Shown piece by piece: positions 13,210-20,718 of a stretch of 27,242 bases of DNA. Below the pieces are notes generated by a model. That model was not told the origin of the DNA and made no database searches. It worked only from the letters and a program-made list of their open reading frames with translations. The DNA lies in IMG/VR virus record IMGVR_UViG_3300012918_000005, positions 1 to 27,242 of that record; one strand, 5' to 3'. A program made the translations under genes and the position numbers. Origin of the DNA: a virus. The stretch's first letter is position 1; each line of letters starts with the position of its first letter.

Positions 13210-13716
13210 ATGGGTCTGACCCGCTTTAGTGGCCCCGCCTTCGGGGCCAAAGCGCTGTTATTCTGTTCGTCGCCGGGCACGCTCTCGACGGGCGCCTCGA
13301 CGACGGTGTTCGCCAAAACCGTCGTGCCGCAAACCGAGGATTGGTTCATCACCGATATCGCGATGTATTGTTCGACCAACTCCTCGAATAGTCAGGTCAA
13401 ACTCAAAAACAGCATCGCGGGCGTGAACACGACGTTTGGAGTCATCAACACCGGGGCGTCATCGATCGGGATCAATGTCGTGACGGCGGTCGGCTCGTCC
13501 GGTGGGAGCGTCGCGGCGGGTGTGTCCCCAGGCACCAGTTCTGGACCGATCGGGTTCTATATGCCATCGGGATCGTCCATGCGCTGTGTCAGCACGTGCG
13601 TGAATCCCATGGCTGGACTGCATCTCGAAGTGCACGGCTGGCGGCAGTGGATCAGCATTGGCGACCAGAACGTGCTGGGCGTCTACAACGTGTCCACGCG
13701 CAGCTTCGGCAACTGA
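13210..13716 (+). CDS. Beta-rich virion structural protein, unknown
   Basis: 168 residues from ATG 13210 with AAGGAG about 6 bases upstream. The composition is rich in Ser, Thr, Gly and Val with few charged residues, as in phage decoration and fibre-related proteins. Notable segments are FGAKALLFCSSPGTLSTGAS near the start, EDWFITDIAMYC, a Gly/Ser-rich loop GSSGGSVAAGVSPGTSSGP, and HLEVHGWRQW toward the end. No signal peptide, coiled coil or enzyme motif is seen. It is the first structural gene after the homing endonuclease. I do not recognise a family. Confidence 0.6.
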   Translation: MGLTRFSGPAFGAKALLFCSSPGTLSTGASTTVFAKTVVPQTEDWFITDIAMYCSTNSSNSQVKLKNSIAGVNTTFGVINTGASSIGINVVTAVGSSGGSVAAGVSPGTSSGPIGFYMPSGSSMRCVSTCVNPMAGLHLEVHGWRQWISIGDQNVLGVYNVSTRSFGN

Positions 13717-13725
13717 GCGTGTGTG

Positions 13726-14109
13726 ATGGGGAACATTGCCTCACGTTTCAAGTGGGTGTTCGGGACACAGGAAGCCTTTGGATCGGGAGCGACCGGAGCG
13801 CCTTCGCCGCTCGGTGCGAATAACATCCTCGGCTCAACGGGTGCCGGAATCGCATTCAATACGCACGGCTTCGGGGAGCAGTTCTCGTTCTATGTCGAAA
13901 CGGATGCTGCGGCGACGTGCTCGTATCAGATTCGCACGGCGCGCACGTCGTCGGGGCCGTGGGCGGTCGTGTCGAGTGGAACGATGAGCACGAGCGCCAC
14001 GAATATCATCCAGATATCTGGGCCGTTCGCGTGGCTCTCGCCGCGCATCAAAACCCTGAATAGCACAAACAATCAGGTCGTCGTGCGGATGACAGCGGTC
14101 GAATCATGA
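13726..14109 (+). CDS. Small beta-sandwich-like structural protein
   Basis: 127 residues from ATG 13726 (a GTG one codon earlier is equally possible; no good ribosome binding site is seen for either). The second half reads as alternating strands: QFSFYVETDAAATCSYQIRT, SGPWAVVSSGTMSTSATN and ISGPFAWLSPRIKTLNSTNN, ending in VVVRMTAVES. This looks like an immunoglobulin-like or jelly-roll fold used in virion surface proteins. The last four bases overlap the start of the next gene (ATGA), suggesting coupled translation. The family is not recognised. Confidence 0.55.
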   Translation: MGNIASRFKWVFGTQEAFGSGATGAPSPLGANNILGSTGAGIAFNTHGFGEQFSFYVETDAAATCSYQIRTARTSSGPWAVVSSGTMSTSATNIIQISGPFAWLSPRIKTLNSTNNQVVVRMTAVES

Positions 14110-14237
14110 GACGCTGGCGACAAGGCGTAGCGGCAGCCCTTGTGCTGGCGCTGGCGGTCTTTGTTGCCGCACCCGGAGCGCAAGGCCAGTTTTGGGTCCT
14201 GGTGAATGGCGCACTGAACTATACGGGGACCGTGACG
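14106..14237 (+). repeat. Duplicated signal-peptide segment, copy 1 (partner 15720-15851)
   Basis: These 44 codons align without gaps to 15720-15851: 37 of 44 residues are identical, and residues 21-41 are fully identical. The matching upstream GAATC just before each start indicates that the duplicated unit began before the start codon. Confidence 0.85.
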
Positions 14238-14993
14238 ATCACCGGGCCCCTCTCGTTGTCCGGTTTCGGCAATGGTGTGAGTGCGTCGACGCTCTATCTG
14301 ACCCAAGGCCCGATCACGGTCAACACGACACCGATCATCAACATTACGTCGACGTGGAACGAAGCCTCGACTATCTTCAGCGGCATCGTCGAAAACATTA
14401 CGAACACGGCCTCCTCAGCACTCTCCAACCTCTTGGATTTGCAGAAGGCGGGAGTGAGTCAATTCAAAGTCACACGGGATGGCAGTGTCGTGATCCTCGG
14501 AAATTTTACCTTTCCTGGGTCCGGGGCGCTGATCGCTACGGGACGCATGGCGGGGCTCGCGCCGGGTGTGTCGCAATGGAATTTCTCCGATACGGCCACA
14601 ACCATTGGCGTCGGCGTCGACTTCGCGACCGATAACGTGCTGAAGGTACGGACACGTGCGCAGACCGGCTATGCGACGGTCGATGCACTCGCCTATAACG
14701 CGGGCGGGGACATCATGTATTTGCAGACCGTGCCGACGATCACGAGCGGGTTTTCGACCTCGACACCGTCGATTGCGGGCAAGGCGAGCGTCTTCGCCGT
14801 CACGATTGCGGCGACGCCGGGTGTGACGGGCCTGGTCGCCTTCAACGGCACGTTCACCAATATCCCCAGCTGTTCCTGCACGAATACGATCACGGCGAAC
14901 GCCATTCAGTGCGTTCCGACCACGACGACTGCGACGTTAAATGGCGCGTGGGTAGCCAACGACGTGGTCCGCTGTCTGGTTTTAGGGTACTGA
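14106..14993 (+). CDS. Signal-peptide-bearing fibre-like protein, copy 1
   Basis: 295 residues from ATG 14106. The N-terminus is a classical Sec signal peptide: RRWRQ (basic), VAAALVLALAVFVAA (8-22, hydrophobic) and PGAQG (23-27) with a likely cut before Q28. The mature protein starts QFWVLVNGALNYTG and is Thr/Ser/Gly/Asn-rich and strand-rich, with KVRTRAQTGYATVDAL (180-195) and a Cys-containing end (SCSCTNTI, then WVANDVVRCLVLGY) of the kind seen at the ends of environmental phage fibre proteins. It shares the first 44 residues (37 identical) and an internal 24-residue block (20 identical) with the gene at 15720. Export of a fibre-like protein is unusual for a virion gene. Confidence 0.72.
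   Translation: MRRWRQGVAAALVLALAVFVAAPGAQGQFWVLVNGALNYTGTVTITGPLSLSGFGNGVSASTLYLTQGPITVNTTPIINITSTWNEASTIFSGIVENITNTASSALSNLLDLQKAGVSQFKVTRDGSVVILGNFTFPGSGALIATGRMAGLAPGVSQWNFSDTATTIGVGVDFATDNVLKVRTRAQTGYATVDALAYNAGGDIMYLQTVPTITSGFSTSTPSIAGKASVFAVTIAATPGVTGLVAFNGTFTNIPSCSCTNTITANAIQCVPTTTTATLNGAWVANDVVRCLVLGY
14619..14690 (+). repeat. Second block shared by the paralogues (partner 16296-16367)
   Basis: 24 codons with 20 identical residues to 16296-16367, centred on RTRAQTGYATVDAL. The sequence between the two shared blocks has diverged beyond recognition, so the genes are mosaic. Confidence 0.75.
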
Positions 14994-14994
14994 G

Positions 14995-15672
14995 ATGCGC
15001 ACGTGGCTTGGTCTCGCCGTCCTCCTGCTCGGCCTCGAACAAGCGGCGAGCTACACGCCCGGCACCGCCCTGACCGTCGTCACGGCGCTCCCCGGCGGCT
15101 CCTGCACCAACGGCGACGCCGTGATCCTGACGTCGCAGTCCCCCGCCGCGCTCTATGTCTGCCTCAGCAACGTCTGGCAACAGGTGACGGGCGGCCTGGT
15201 GGGCGGCCCCACACCGACCAGCGCCAACACCATGGTCGAGAGCGGCGTGAAAGTCGTCACCGGGATGACCAACAACGTGGCGACGACAATTCTGACCGTG
15301 ACGGTCCCCAACGCCGTCGAAGCTGCGATGATCAATGTCGAAGTCGTGAGTTCGATCGGGGCGGGCGGGGCGATCGGGGCGTTTGAATCGACGAAATCGG
15401 TCCAATTTCATTGTGCCGTGGCCCGCACCGCGGGCGTCAACTCCGTCCTGGCGTGCGCGTCGGTGACGCAAAGTAGTGCCGCGATCGTGGCCGGGGGCGC
15501 CAATCAGACCATTACGCAAAGCTTCACCACGGCGTCGGGCGCGGTCGGGGCCGTCAACACCCACACGATCACTTTTCTGATCAATCGCCTCTCGGGCTCG
15601 GCCGACAACCATCAAGCTGTCGTGTATTACCGCGTGCTCAATAGCCAAGCCAACGGCGTGACGGTGTCGTGA
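14995..15672 (+). CDS. Signal-peptide-bearing beta-rich protein
   Basis: 225 residues from ATG 14995, one base after the previous stop. The start RTWLGLAVLLLGLEQAAS (2-19) is a short Sec-type signal with a likely cut near AAS. The rest is low in charge and rich in Thr, Val, Ser and Ala: CTNGDAVILTSQSPAALYVC looks like a small disulphide-closed domain near the start, followed by strands such as GMTNNVATTILTVTVPNA and, near the end, NHQAVVYYRVLNSQANGV. It lies between two signal-bearing paralogues. A role as an exported or surface-attached fibre-like protein is inferred; no family is recognised. Confidence 0.65.
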   Translation: MRTWLGLAVLLLGLEQAASYTPGTALTVVTALPGGSCTNGDAVILTSQSPAALYVCLSNVWQQVTGGLVGGPTPTSANTMVESGVKVVTGMTNNVATTILTVTVPNAVEAAMINVEVVSSIGAGGAIGAFESTKSVQFHCAVARTAGVNSVLACASVTQSSAAIVAGGANQTITQSFTTASGAVGAVNTHTITFLINRLSGSADNHQAVVYYRVLNSQANGVTVS

Positions 15673-15719
15673 GTGAGAATGAGATGTCATCTGAAGTCGT
15701 CACGCACGGCCGTGGAATC

Positions 15720-15851
15720 GTGAGGCGTTGGCGGCGCGGTGTCGCGGTCGTGCTCCTGCTGGCGCTGGTCGTGTTTGCTGCTGCGCCTGGGGCGCAAGGC
15801 CAGTTCTGGGTGCTCGTCAATGGGGCGTTGAACTATACCGGCCCCGTGACG
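15720..15851 (+). repeat. Duplicated signal-peptide segment, copy 2 (partner 14106-14237)
   Basis: Gap-free partner of 14106-14237. Base changes between copies are mostly at third codon positions, which indicates that the peptide sequence is under selection. Confidence 0.85.
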
Positions 15852-16691
15852 GTGAACGGCGTCACCACGAACAACGTCAACGCCATTGCCGCGACTTCGA
15901 CCGACGGGATTACGCTCGCCAATAACACCGATGCGACGGCTGGTATTCCGGTACAGCAATCGCCGCGACTGCGTTTTCGCAGCAACGTGTGGAACACGAC
16001 TGCTGTTGCTGCCACGAATACGCAAGACTGGGTCATCGAAAGCATTCCGATCAGTCAGGCCGTGCCGAACGGTAATCTATACTTTAGAACATCGTTGAAT
16101 GGCGCTGCGCTGGTTAACCCAATGTACATTGATACGTTGGGTAATTTTGTGGCGGCTACGTCGATCAATGCTGGGACAAACGTCAACGTGGCGGCTGGAA
16201 GCTATTTGACTTGGACGTCGCGGAATCGCATCTATGCGCCAGCAGACGGGCAGATCAACCTGACTGACTTCGCCACCACGCATGGGTTTGGTTTTGATGT
16301 TGCGACGGATGGCGTCGCCAAAATTCGCACGCGGGCCCAGACTGGCTATGCGACTGTCGATGCCCTTCAGTTGAATTTGAATGGCGTGCCGGTCTTGACT
16401 TCGACGGCACCGACCATTAGCGGCTTTGCTGGCAGTGGTCCGGCCGCCAGTGTCACCGCCGGCTCGACGACGGCCGCCTTTCGCATCGGCGTCGGCGGCA
16501 CGGCCCCCGGCACCACGGGCACGATCAATCTTCCGACCGCGACAACTGGCTGGAATTGCTGGGTGGTCGATCAGACCACGCCACTCGACATCACGCGGCA
16601 AACGTCGTCGACGACCAGCTCCGTTACCATCACCTCGACCATCGCATGGACCGCGGCGGATATTCTCATCGGTGGCTGCACCGCATTCTGA
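15720..16691 (+). CDS. Signal-peptide-bearing fibre-like protein, copy 2 (paralogue of 14106 gene)
   Basis: 323 residues if started at GTG 15720, which corresponds exactly to the start of the paralogue at 14106. The frame is open further up, with a GTG at 15669 (GTGA overlap with the previous stop) and an ATG at 15684, so a 12-17-residue longer form is possible. The signal is RRWRRG, VAVVLLLALVVFAAA and PGAQG, then QFWVLVNGALNYTG. The middle is unlike copy 1, and the block RTRAQTGYATVDAL (203-216) returns. The end, with a Gly/Thr-rich stretch, WNCWVVDQTT and ADILIGGC, again looks like a phage fibre C-terminus. Cys residues suit an oxidising compartment. Confidence 0.7.
   Translation: MRRWRRGVAVVLLLALVVFAAAPGAQGQFWVLVNGALNYTGPVTVNGVTTNNVNAIAATSTDGITLANNTDATAGIPVQQSPRLRFRSNVWNTTAVAATNTQDWVIESIPISQAVPNGNLYFRTSLNGAALVNPMYIDTLGNFVAATSINAGTNVNVAAGSYLTWTSRNRIYAPADGQINLTDFATTHGFGFDVATDGVAKIRTRAQTGYATVDALQLNLNGVPVLTSTAPTISGFAGSGPAASVTAGSTTAAFRIGVGGTAPGTTGTINLPTATTGWNCWVVDQTTPLDITRQTSSTTSSVTITSTIAWTAADILIGGCTAF
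16296..16367 (+). repeat. Second block shared by the paralogues (partner 14619-14690)
   Basis: 24 codons, 20 identical residues to the copy at 14619, including the unbroken RTRAQTGYATVDAL. Confidence 0.75.
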
Positions 16692-16758
16692 TGCGACGCT
16701 TCTGGAGTGCATCGGACGTGATTACCTGGATCTGCATCAGTAGCCGCTGATCGTACTT

Positions 16759-17112
16759 ATGACGTGGCTCCTCTTTCTCGTGGCGTTACTGGCGAGCGAT
16801 GTGCGACCGCTCAGCCTCGCGCAAGTGTGCGGGACGGCGTGGGCGCACGATCCACGGCATGTCTCGCTCACGACGAAGAAAGCCGTCTTTAAGCGTGCGG
16901 GCATCTGCTGGTGCGACCGCGCGAAATACATCGTGGACCATCGCGTGCCTCGAGAGCTCGGCGGCGCCGATACGCTCGATAATCTCTGGATTCAAACACC
17001 ACCGGTCGCGCACCGAAAAGACGTGGAAGAAAATCGCCTGCGTCGTGCGGTCTGCCGCGGCGAGGTGTTATTGAAAGACGCACAAGCCCAGATGCGCGAG
17101 TGGAAGCCCTAG
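16759..17112 (+). CDS. Exported HNH-family nuclease
   Basis: 117 residues. The first ~22 residues (TWLLFLVALLASDVRPLSLA) form a likely signal peptide or membrane anchor. The HNH core is IVDHRVPRELGGADTLDNLW (58-77): DH at 60-61, LGG, and the Asn of NLW at 75, followed by HRKDVEENRLRRAVCRG (85-101), with AQAQMREW at the end. The DH.xPxELGG...NLW...KD..E..L...VC.G...AQ pattern is that of a bacterial HNH family that often carries signal peptides. Cysteines 24, 50, 52 and 99 may form disulphides or bind zinc. It would cut nucleic acid in the periplasm or outside the cell. The substrate is unknown. Confidence 0.78.
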   Translation: MTWLLFLVALLASDVRPLSLAQVCGTAWAHDPRHVSLTTKKAVFKRAGICWCDRAKYIVDHRVPRELGGADTLDNLWIQTPPVAHRKDVEENRLRRAVCRGEVLLKDAQAQMREWKP

Positions 17113-17120
17113 GAGGCGAG

Positions 17121-17303
17121 ATGCCCGCAAAATCAAAAGCACAACAGCGCTTAATGGCCGCAGCCGAGCACGGTGCCACATTTCCGAAAGCCGCGAAACT
17201 GCGGCAAAGCCTGACGACACAGCAACTCTCCGACTTCGCGTCCGGTTCAATGAAAGGGAAACCCGTTCACGTTCGCAAGACGGCTTCGAGGAAAGGCTAC
17301 TGA
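17121..17303 (+). CDS. DUF3008-like small protein
   Basis: 60 residues from ATG 17121 with AGGAGG at 17111-17116. The pattern MPAKSKAQQRLM at the start, a central helix (TFPKAAKLRQSLTTQQLSDF), and FASGSMKGKPVHV near the end match DUF3008 proteins (MPAKSKxQQRFM ... DFAsTKHKGLP), which occur in many bacteria and in phage structural regions. The protein is strongly basic. Function is unknown; nucleic acid binding is plausible. An upstream in-frame start would overlap the HNH gene and lacks a ribosome binding site. Confidence 0.75.
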   Translation: MPAKSKAQQRLMAAAEHGATFPKAAKLRQSLTTQQLSDFASGSMKGKPVHVRKTASRKGY

Positions 17304-18083
17304 GTGCTCTTCTCTAGCTTGTACACCGCGCGACTCGACGAAGAGATCGGTACGGACGACAACTCAATACTCTTCACCGTCACGCGCCGCAAAGCCGCGG
17401 TCAATCAAGGGATGGCGCAGTTCGCCGAACTGACGGAGTGCTTCGAGCGCACCAGCACGATCACCATCATCGGCGGCACGGCCGAATACAACCTCAACTC
17501 AGTGACGAACATGCCCTCCTTGGATTTCGTGCGGTTCTCCAAGCAGCAGGTCGAATTTCGGTACGTCGATGCGTCGTCGTTTCTGACGGTGCTCGCAGGC
17601 GATGACTTGGTCAGAAGGGACGTCGATTGGCTCAATCGCTATCAGCCGAACTGGCAGGTGTCGACGGTGGCGTCGAATATCATGCAGTGGCCCTCGGTCT
17701 ACTACGAGCGCATGGACGGTGGCGCGAGGTTCCTCGGCTTCTGGCCAACGCCGTCTACCGGGTCAAGCGCCTCAGCAACAGTCGTGGTGCCCTACCTCGC
17801 GCGGCCGACGCCGATGACATCCGACACCAGTGAGCCGTTTCAGGTCGGCGCCTCTCCACGCATTGACTTGCGGGACTATCATCAGGCGCTCGTGCACTTT
17901 GCCGCCCATCAGCTCGAAAAGCTCAGGCGGGATGAAGCCGCGAGCGATCGGCAGCTTCAGAAGTTTCTGGGGTATGTGACGCGGTGGCTCCAGAATCACC
18001 GGATCAAGGGGGGGCTGAGCCTGACGATGGCGCGGAACTACTTCAAAACCCGGAGCAAAGCGGCGCAGGACCCGCGCGTTTGA
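17304..18083 (+). CDS. Tail adaptor / head-tail connector protein (T7 gp11-like)
   Basis: 259 residues from GTG 17304, directly after the previous stop. The N-terminal helical part includes KAAVNQGMAQFAELTECF, the middle is strand-rich (STITIIGGTAEYNLNS, DFVRFSKQQVEFRYV), a tryptophan/tyrosine-rich loop WLNRYQPNWQV follows, and the C-terminal third is helical (YHQALVHFAAHQLEKLRRDE, then LGYVTRWLQNH). This order (helix, GTAEY.L, W..., then long C-terminal helices) is typical of podovirus adaptor proteins that bind the portal and start the tail. It precedes the nozzle gene as gp11 precedes gp12 in T7. Confidence 0.72.
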   Translation: MLFSSLYTARLDEEIGTDDNSILFTVTRRKAAVNQGMAQFAELTECFERTSTITIIGGTAEYNLNSVTNMPSLDFVRFSKQQVEFRYVDASSFLTVLAGDDLVRRDVDWLNRYQPNWQVSTVASNIMQWPSVYYERMDGGARFLGFWPTPSTGSSASATVVVPYLARPTPMTSDTSEPFQVGASPRIDLRDYHQALVHFAAHQLEKLRRDEAASDRQLQKFLGYVTRWLQNHRIKGGLSLTMARNYFKTRSKAAQDPRV

Positions 18084-18286
18084 TTACCGTTATATTCGCT
18101 TGCGGCTACCGCCTAGACGTCGATGCCGGTGCCTCGACGGCGCCGGTCTGTCCGACCTGTGGCGAACCTCGCATCAGCCGGACGATCGCTCCGCCGCCGC
18201 GCTTTACCGGCTGGTGCAGTGGTCCGACGGCCGAATCCAAGCCGCTCGCGCCTTTACCGTTGTCCCTCGCGACCAAGGAGCCATGA
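18080..18286 (+). CDS. Small zinc-ribbon protein
   Basis: 68 residues from TTG 18080, inside the stop of the adaptor gene (TTGA), which fits coupling. ITVIFACGYRLDV opens the protein, then VCPTCGEPRISRTIAPPPRFTG. C8, C24, C27 and possibly C46 are the candidate zinc ligands. Short proteins with one rubredoxin-like CPxCG knuckle followed by a Pro-rich tail are common beside phage tail genes. The role is unknown. An in-frame extension to 17984 overlaps the adaptor gene and is unlikely. Confidence 0.6.
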   Translation: MITVIFACGYRLDVDAGASTAPVCPTCGEPRISRTIAPPPRFTGWCSGPTAESKPLAPLPLSLATKEP

Positions 18287-18786
18287 TGCCTTACCTCTCC
18301 AATCCGCAAGGGCCGTCACCCGTCCAGAAAGCGATTCAGACGCTGAGTTTGCGGATGCCGCCGCGCACCGGAGGCCAGTCGGGCGCCTGGCCCTATCCGC
18401 CTGCGTTCTACGGCCCGCAAGCGCAAGGCAGCAGCGCAGGAGGGGCTCCGGGTGGGATGGGCATGGCGCCCAATCCTGCGCCGAATCCGGCGCTCCTCGA
18501 AGCGATTAGACGCATGCTGTTCGGCAACGCGCCGATGAACAACTCGATGCCTGCGCCCGGCGCGGCGGGCGGCGCGGCCCCGCTGGCGAATGCTCCAGCT
18601 ATGCCGCCGTCCGCGCCGATGGGCGGGCGCTTCGGCACGCAGCCGTTACCCACGTCGCCAGCTCTCCCGACACCACCGCCGCGATTTACTGGGGGACAGG
18701 GACCACCCGATCAACCCCTCAATCCCTCGGCCCAGCCGACTGGGAACATCGATGACTTCATCCAGAGCCTCTTCGGCCCGCGCTGA
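18283..18786 (+). CDS. Pro/Gly/Ala-rich disordered protein
   Basis: 167 residues from ATGATG at 18283 with AAGGAG at 18275-18280; the start overlaps the previous stop. The sequence is low-complexity and almost certainly disordered, with a single helix-prone piece ALLEAIRRMLFGN in the centre and an end IDDFIQSLFGPR. GGRFGTQPLP occurs at about 114-123 and recurs in the internal virion protein at 23552. Between adaptor and nozzle, it may be a flexible virion component or assembly factor. No family is recognised. Confidence 0.62.
   Translation: MMPYLSNPQGPSPVQKAIQTLSLRMPPRTGGQSGAWPYPPAFYGPQAQGSSAGGAPGGMGMAPNPAPNPALLEAIRRMLFGNAPMNNSMPAPGAAGGAAPLANAPAMPPSAPMGGRFGTQPLPTSPALPTPPPRFTGGQGPPDQPLNPSAQPTGNIDDFIQSLFGPR
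18621..18641 (+). repeat. 21-base exact repeat, copy 1 (partner 23695-23715)
   Basis: These 21 bases are identical to 23695-23715, read in the same codon phase, and encode most of GGRFGTQPLP. They lie in two different disordered structural proteins about 5 kb apart. Confidence 0.8.
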
Positions 18787-18792
18787 GCGTCG

Positions 18793-20715
18793 ATGGCGAA
18801 GTCCGCCGCGCGCACCGTTCACGGCACATTACGCAAAACGTATCAGTTGTTGCCGGTCGAAGACCCATCAGGCGGCGTCGACCTGCGCACGTCACCCACG
18901 CTCCTCCCGGCCAATCGCGCGAGAACGCTCATCAACTTCAGCCTCGAAGAGCCGGGCGCCCTAGTCGTGCGCCCCGGCTACACCCGCTTTTCGACGACGT
19001 CGCTCGGTTCTTCACGCATCCAAGGCGGCGCGAGAATCTACCTCAACACCAACCTCCCCGCAGCCGCCTCGACCATCTTCACCGTCATCGCCTGGGGCGG
19101 GGCCGTCTACACGCTCACGGATGCCGGCAACTGGTCGACGACCAATCTCACGACCCTCTCAGCCACGAACGAACTGCACTTCACGGCGGATCGCGATCTC
19201 GTCGCCGTGTTTGACGGCTCGACGAATCCCTGGAAGTCGACGAACGGGTCGAACTGGACAAAGATGGGCATCGCAGCGGGCACCGTGGCCTCCACCGCGA
19301 GCTCCAAAGCCGGCGGAGGGCTCTCGACCTCGGAGTTCGAATTTAACTACACCTACAAAGACCGGGATCTGGCCGTGGAGAGCAATGGCGCGACGGCGGT
19401 CTCCACCGTCAGCCTGAGCTCGACCGGTGCCGTCGAGTTGCAAATTCCCAACACGACGGATCCGCAAGTGGACGCGATTGTCGTCTACGCGCGCAACAAA
19501 ACGCAGAACGAAAGCGTGCGCCGCAAAGCGACCAGCCTCGCGATGCAATCGACCGCCGCGGGCACGCACTCGACCGTCACGATCACGAGCTCGGCCTGGA
19601 CCACGGCCGACCCCGAGCCGAGCGATCACGACACGCCGCCTGTGCTTAGTTTCGGGGTGATCTGGAAAAGCCGCTGGTGGGCCCGGAGCGCGACCCGCAC
19701 GAATCGCATCCATTACACCCAGCTCTTCCAACCACAATCGTGGCCCGCGCTCTTCTTCGTCGATATCCCCTTCGAAAAGGGCGACGTGATTCAGGCGCTC
19801 CTGCCGCACGGGGATGCGCTCCTCATTTTCGGCAACACCAAAATCTTCATCATCATCGGCCGATTGTCACTCGATTTCGAAGTCCGGCCGAGTCTCGCGA
19901 GCCTTGATGGCGCGGTGGGCCCTCGAGCCGTCACGAACATCGCGCAGGGCATCGTGCACGTGGCGACCTCGGGCGTGTATTTGTTCGACGGCACACACGA
20001 CCAATTGCTGTCATATGACCTTGACCCCGCGTGGCGGGATCTCGCCAATGCGACGGCCAATGACTTCGCGCGGATGGCCTGTGTCTCCCATCAACGCCGC
20101 CAAGAAGTCCGGATTGCCGTGCCGCGGCTCTTTGCGACGGGAACGGACGGCGAATGGGTGCTCGACTTGAATCGGATGCGCATGAATGGCTATCCCACGT
20201 GGACAGCGACCGATCGCGCGATTGGGGGCTATATTCCCTGGAATGGTCCGGAAACGGTGGCCGGGAACCGCAATCGTCTCTTGACCTGGAACTCCACCGT
20301 CGGGCTGGTGTTCGAAGAAGCGACTGGCACGAGCGCGAACAGCTCGAACATGGCCGCGACCTACGAAGGGCCTGGGCTGACGCTCGGTGTCTATCGGGGG
20401 CGCTGGACGGACGTGCGCGGCACCTACGAGCCGCACGCCGGCATGGTCTCGATTGAGCCGATGATCGATGGCGTCTCGCAGGGGATTCAAGCGATTACGA
20501 TTGGCACGGGACTCGCGCTCTATGGCACCGCCCTTTATGGCACCGCACTCTACGGCGGGGTCGGGCGTCGGCAATGGGTCAAGCAGTTGCCGCTCAATAC
20601 CGATGGCCGTACGTTTACCCTGAAGCTGAACTACAGCGGGCAGGATCAGTTCCGGCAGTTCTCGTATAGTGTTGGGCTGGTTCCGGAAGTCAAAAGTCGG
20701 GATTTTTCCGAATAA
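18793..20715 (+). CDS. Tail nozzle / tail tube protein (T7 gp12-like)
   Basis: 640 residues from ATG 18793. The N-terminal part contains GGVDLRTSPTLLPANRARTLINF and PGALVVRPGYTRF (in the first ~75 residues), a pattern common to podovirus stabilisation and nozzle proteins (you see NGG...S...L...EA..L.N....GGL..R.G). A beta-propeller-like run follows, with IWKSRWWARSATRTNRIHYT (about 295), GDVIQALLPHGDALLIFG and HVATSGVYLFDG (about 395-406). Size is near T7 gp12 (~790) but shorter. It would form the tail nozzle below the adaptor. A tandem ALYGT repeat lies near residues 575-588. No signal peptide is present. Confidence 0.72.
   Translation: MAKSAARTVHGTLRKTYQLLPVEDPSGGVDLRTSPTLLPANRARTLINFSLEEPGALVVRPGYTRFSTTSLGSSRIQGGARIYLNTNLPAAASTIFTVIAWGGAVYTLTDAGNWSTTNLTTLSATNELHFTADRDLVAVFDGSTNPWKSTNGSNWTKMGIAAGTVASTASSKAGGGLSTSEFEFNYTYKDRDLAVESNGATAVSTVSLSSTGAVELQIPNTTDPQVDAIVVYARNKTQNESVRRKATSLAMQSTAAGTHSTVTITSSAWTTADPEPSDHDTPPVLSFGVIWKSRWWARSATRTNRIHYTQLFQPQSWPALFFVDIPFEKGDVIQALLPHGDALLIFGNTKIFIIIGRLSLDFEVRPSLASLDGAVGPRAVTNIAQGIVHVATSGVYLFDGTHDQLLSYDLDPAWRDLANATANDFARMACVSHQRRQEVRIAVPRLFATGTDGEWVLDLNRMRMNGYPTWTATDRAIGGYIPWNGPETVAGNRNRLLTWNSTVGLVFEEATGTSANSSNMAATYEGPGLTLGVYRGRWTDVRGTYEPHAGMVSIEPMIDGVSQGIQAITIGTGLALYGTALYGTALYGGVGRRQWVKQLPLNTDGRTFTLKLNYSGQDQFRQFSYSVGLVPEVKSRDFSE
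20515..20559 (+). repeat. 15-base tandem repeat in the nozzle gene
   Basis: Three consecutive 15-base units encode ALYGT, ALYGT and ALYGG. The third unit has diverged at its end. Likely slippage-derived loop in the nozzle protein. Confidence 0.75.
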
Positions 20716-20718
20716 ACA

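Noticed and set aside
14890-15690. 266-residue minus-strand frame
   Set aside because: Antisense to the signal-peptide gene at 14995; His/Arg/Asp-rich composition, no family pattern.
15669-15719. Earlier starts (GTG 15669, ATG 15684) for the second paralogue
   Set aside because: Not excluded, but the gap-free match to the first paralogue and a proper signal peptide favour GTG 15720.
16691-16750. 19-residue frame overlapping the stop of the gene at 15720 (TGATG)
   Set aside because: Too short, no ribosome binding site, no pattern; probably chance.
20515-20559. Three-unit ALYGT repeat as CRISPR-like or phase-variable element
   Set aside because: Units are contiguous without spacers and in multiples of three, so they only lengthen a loop in the nozzle protein.
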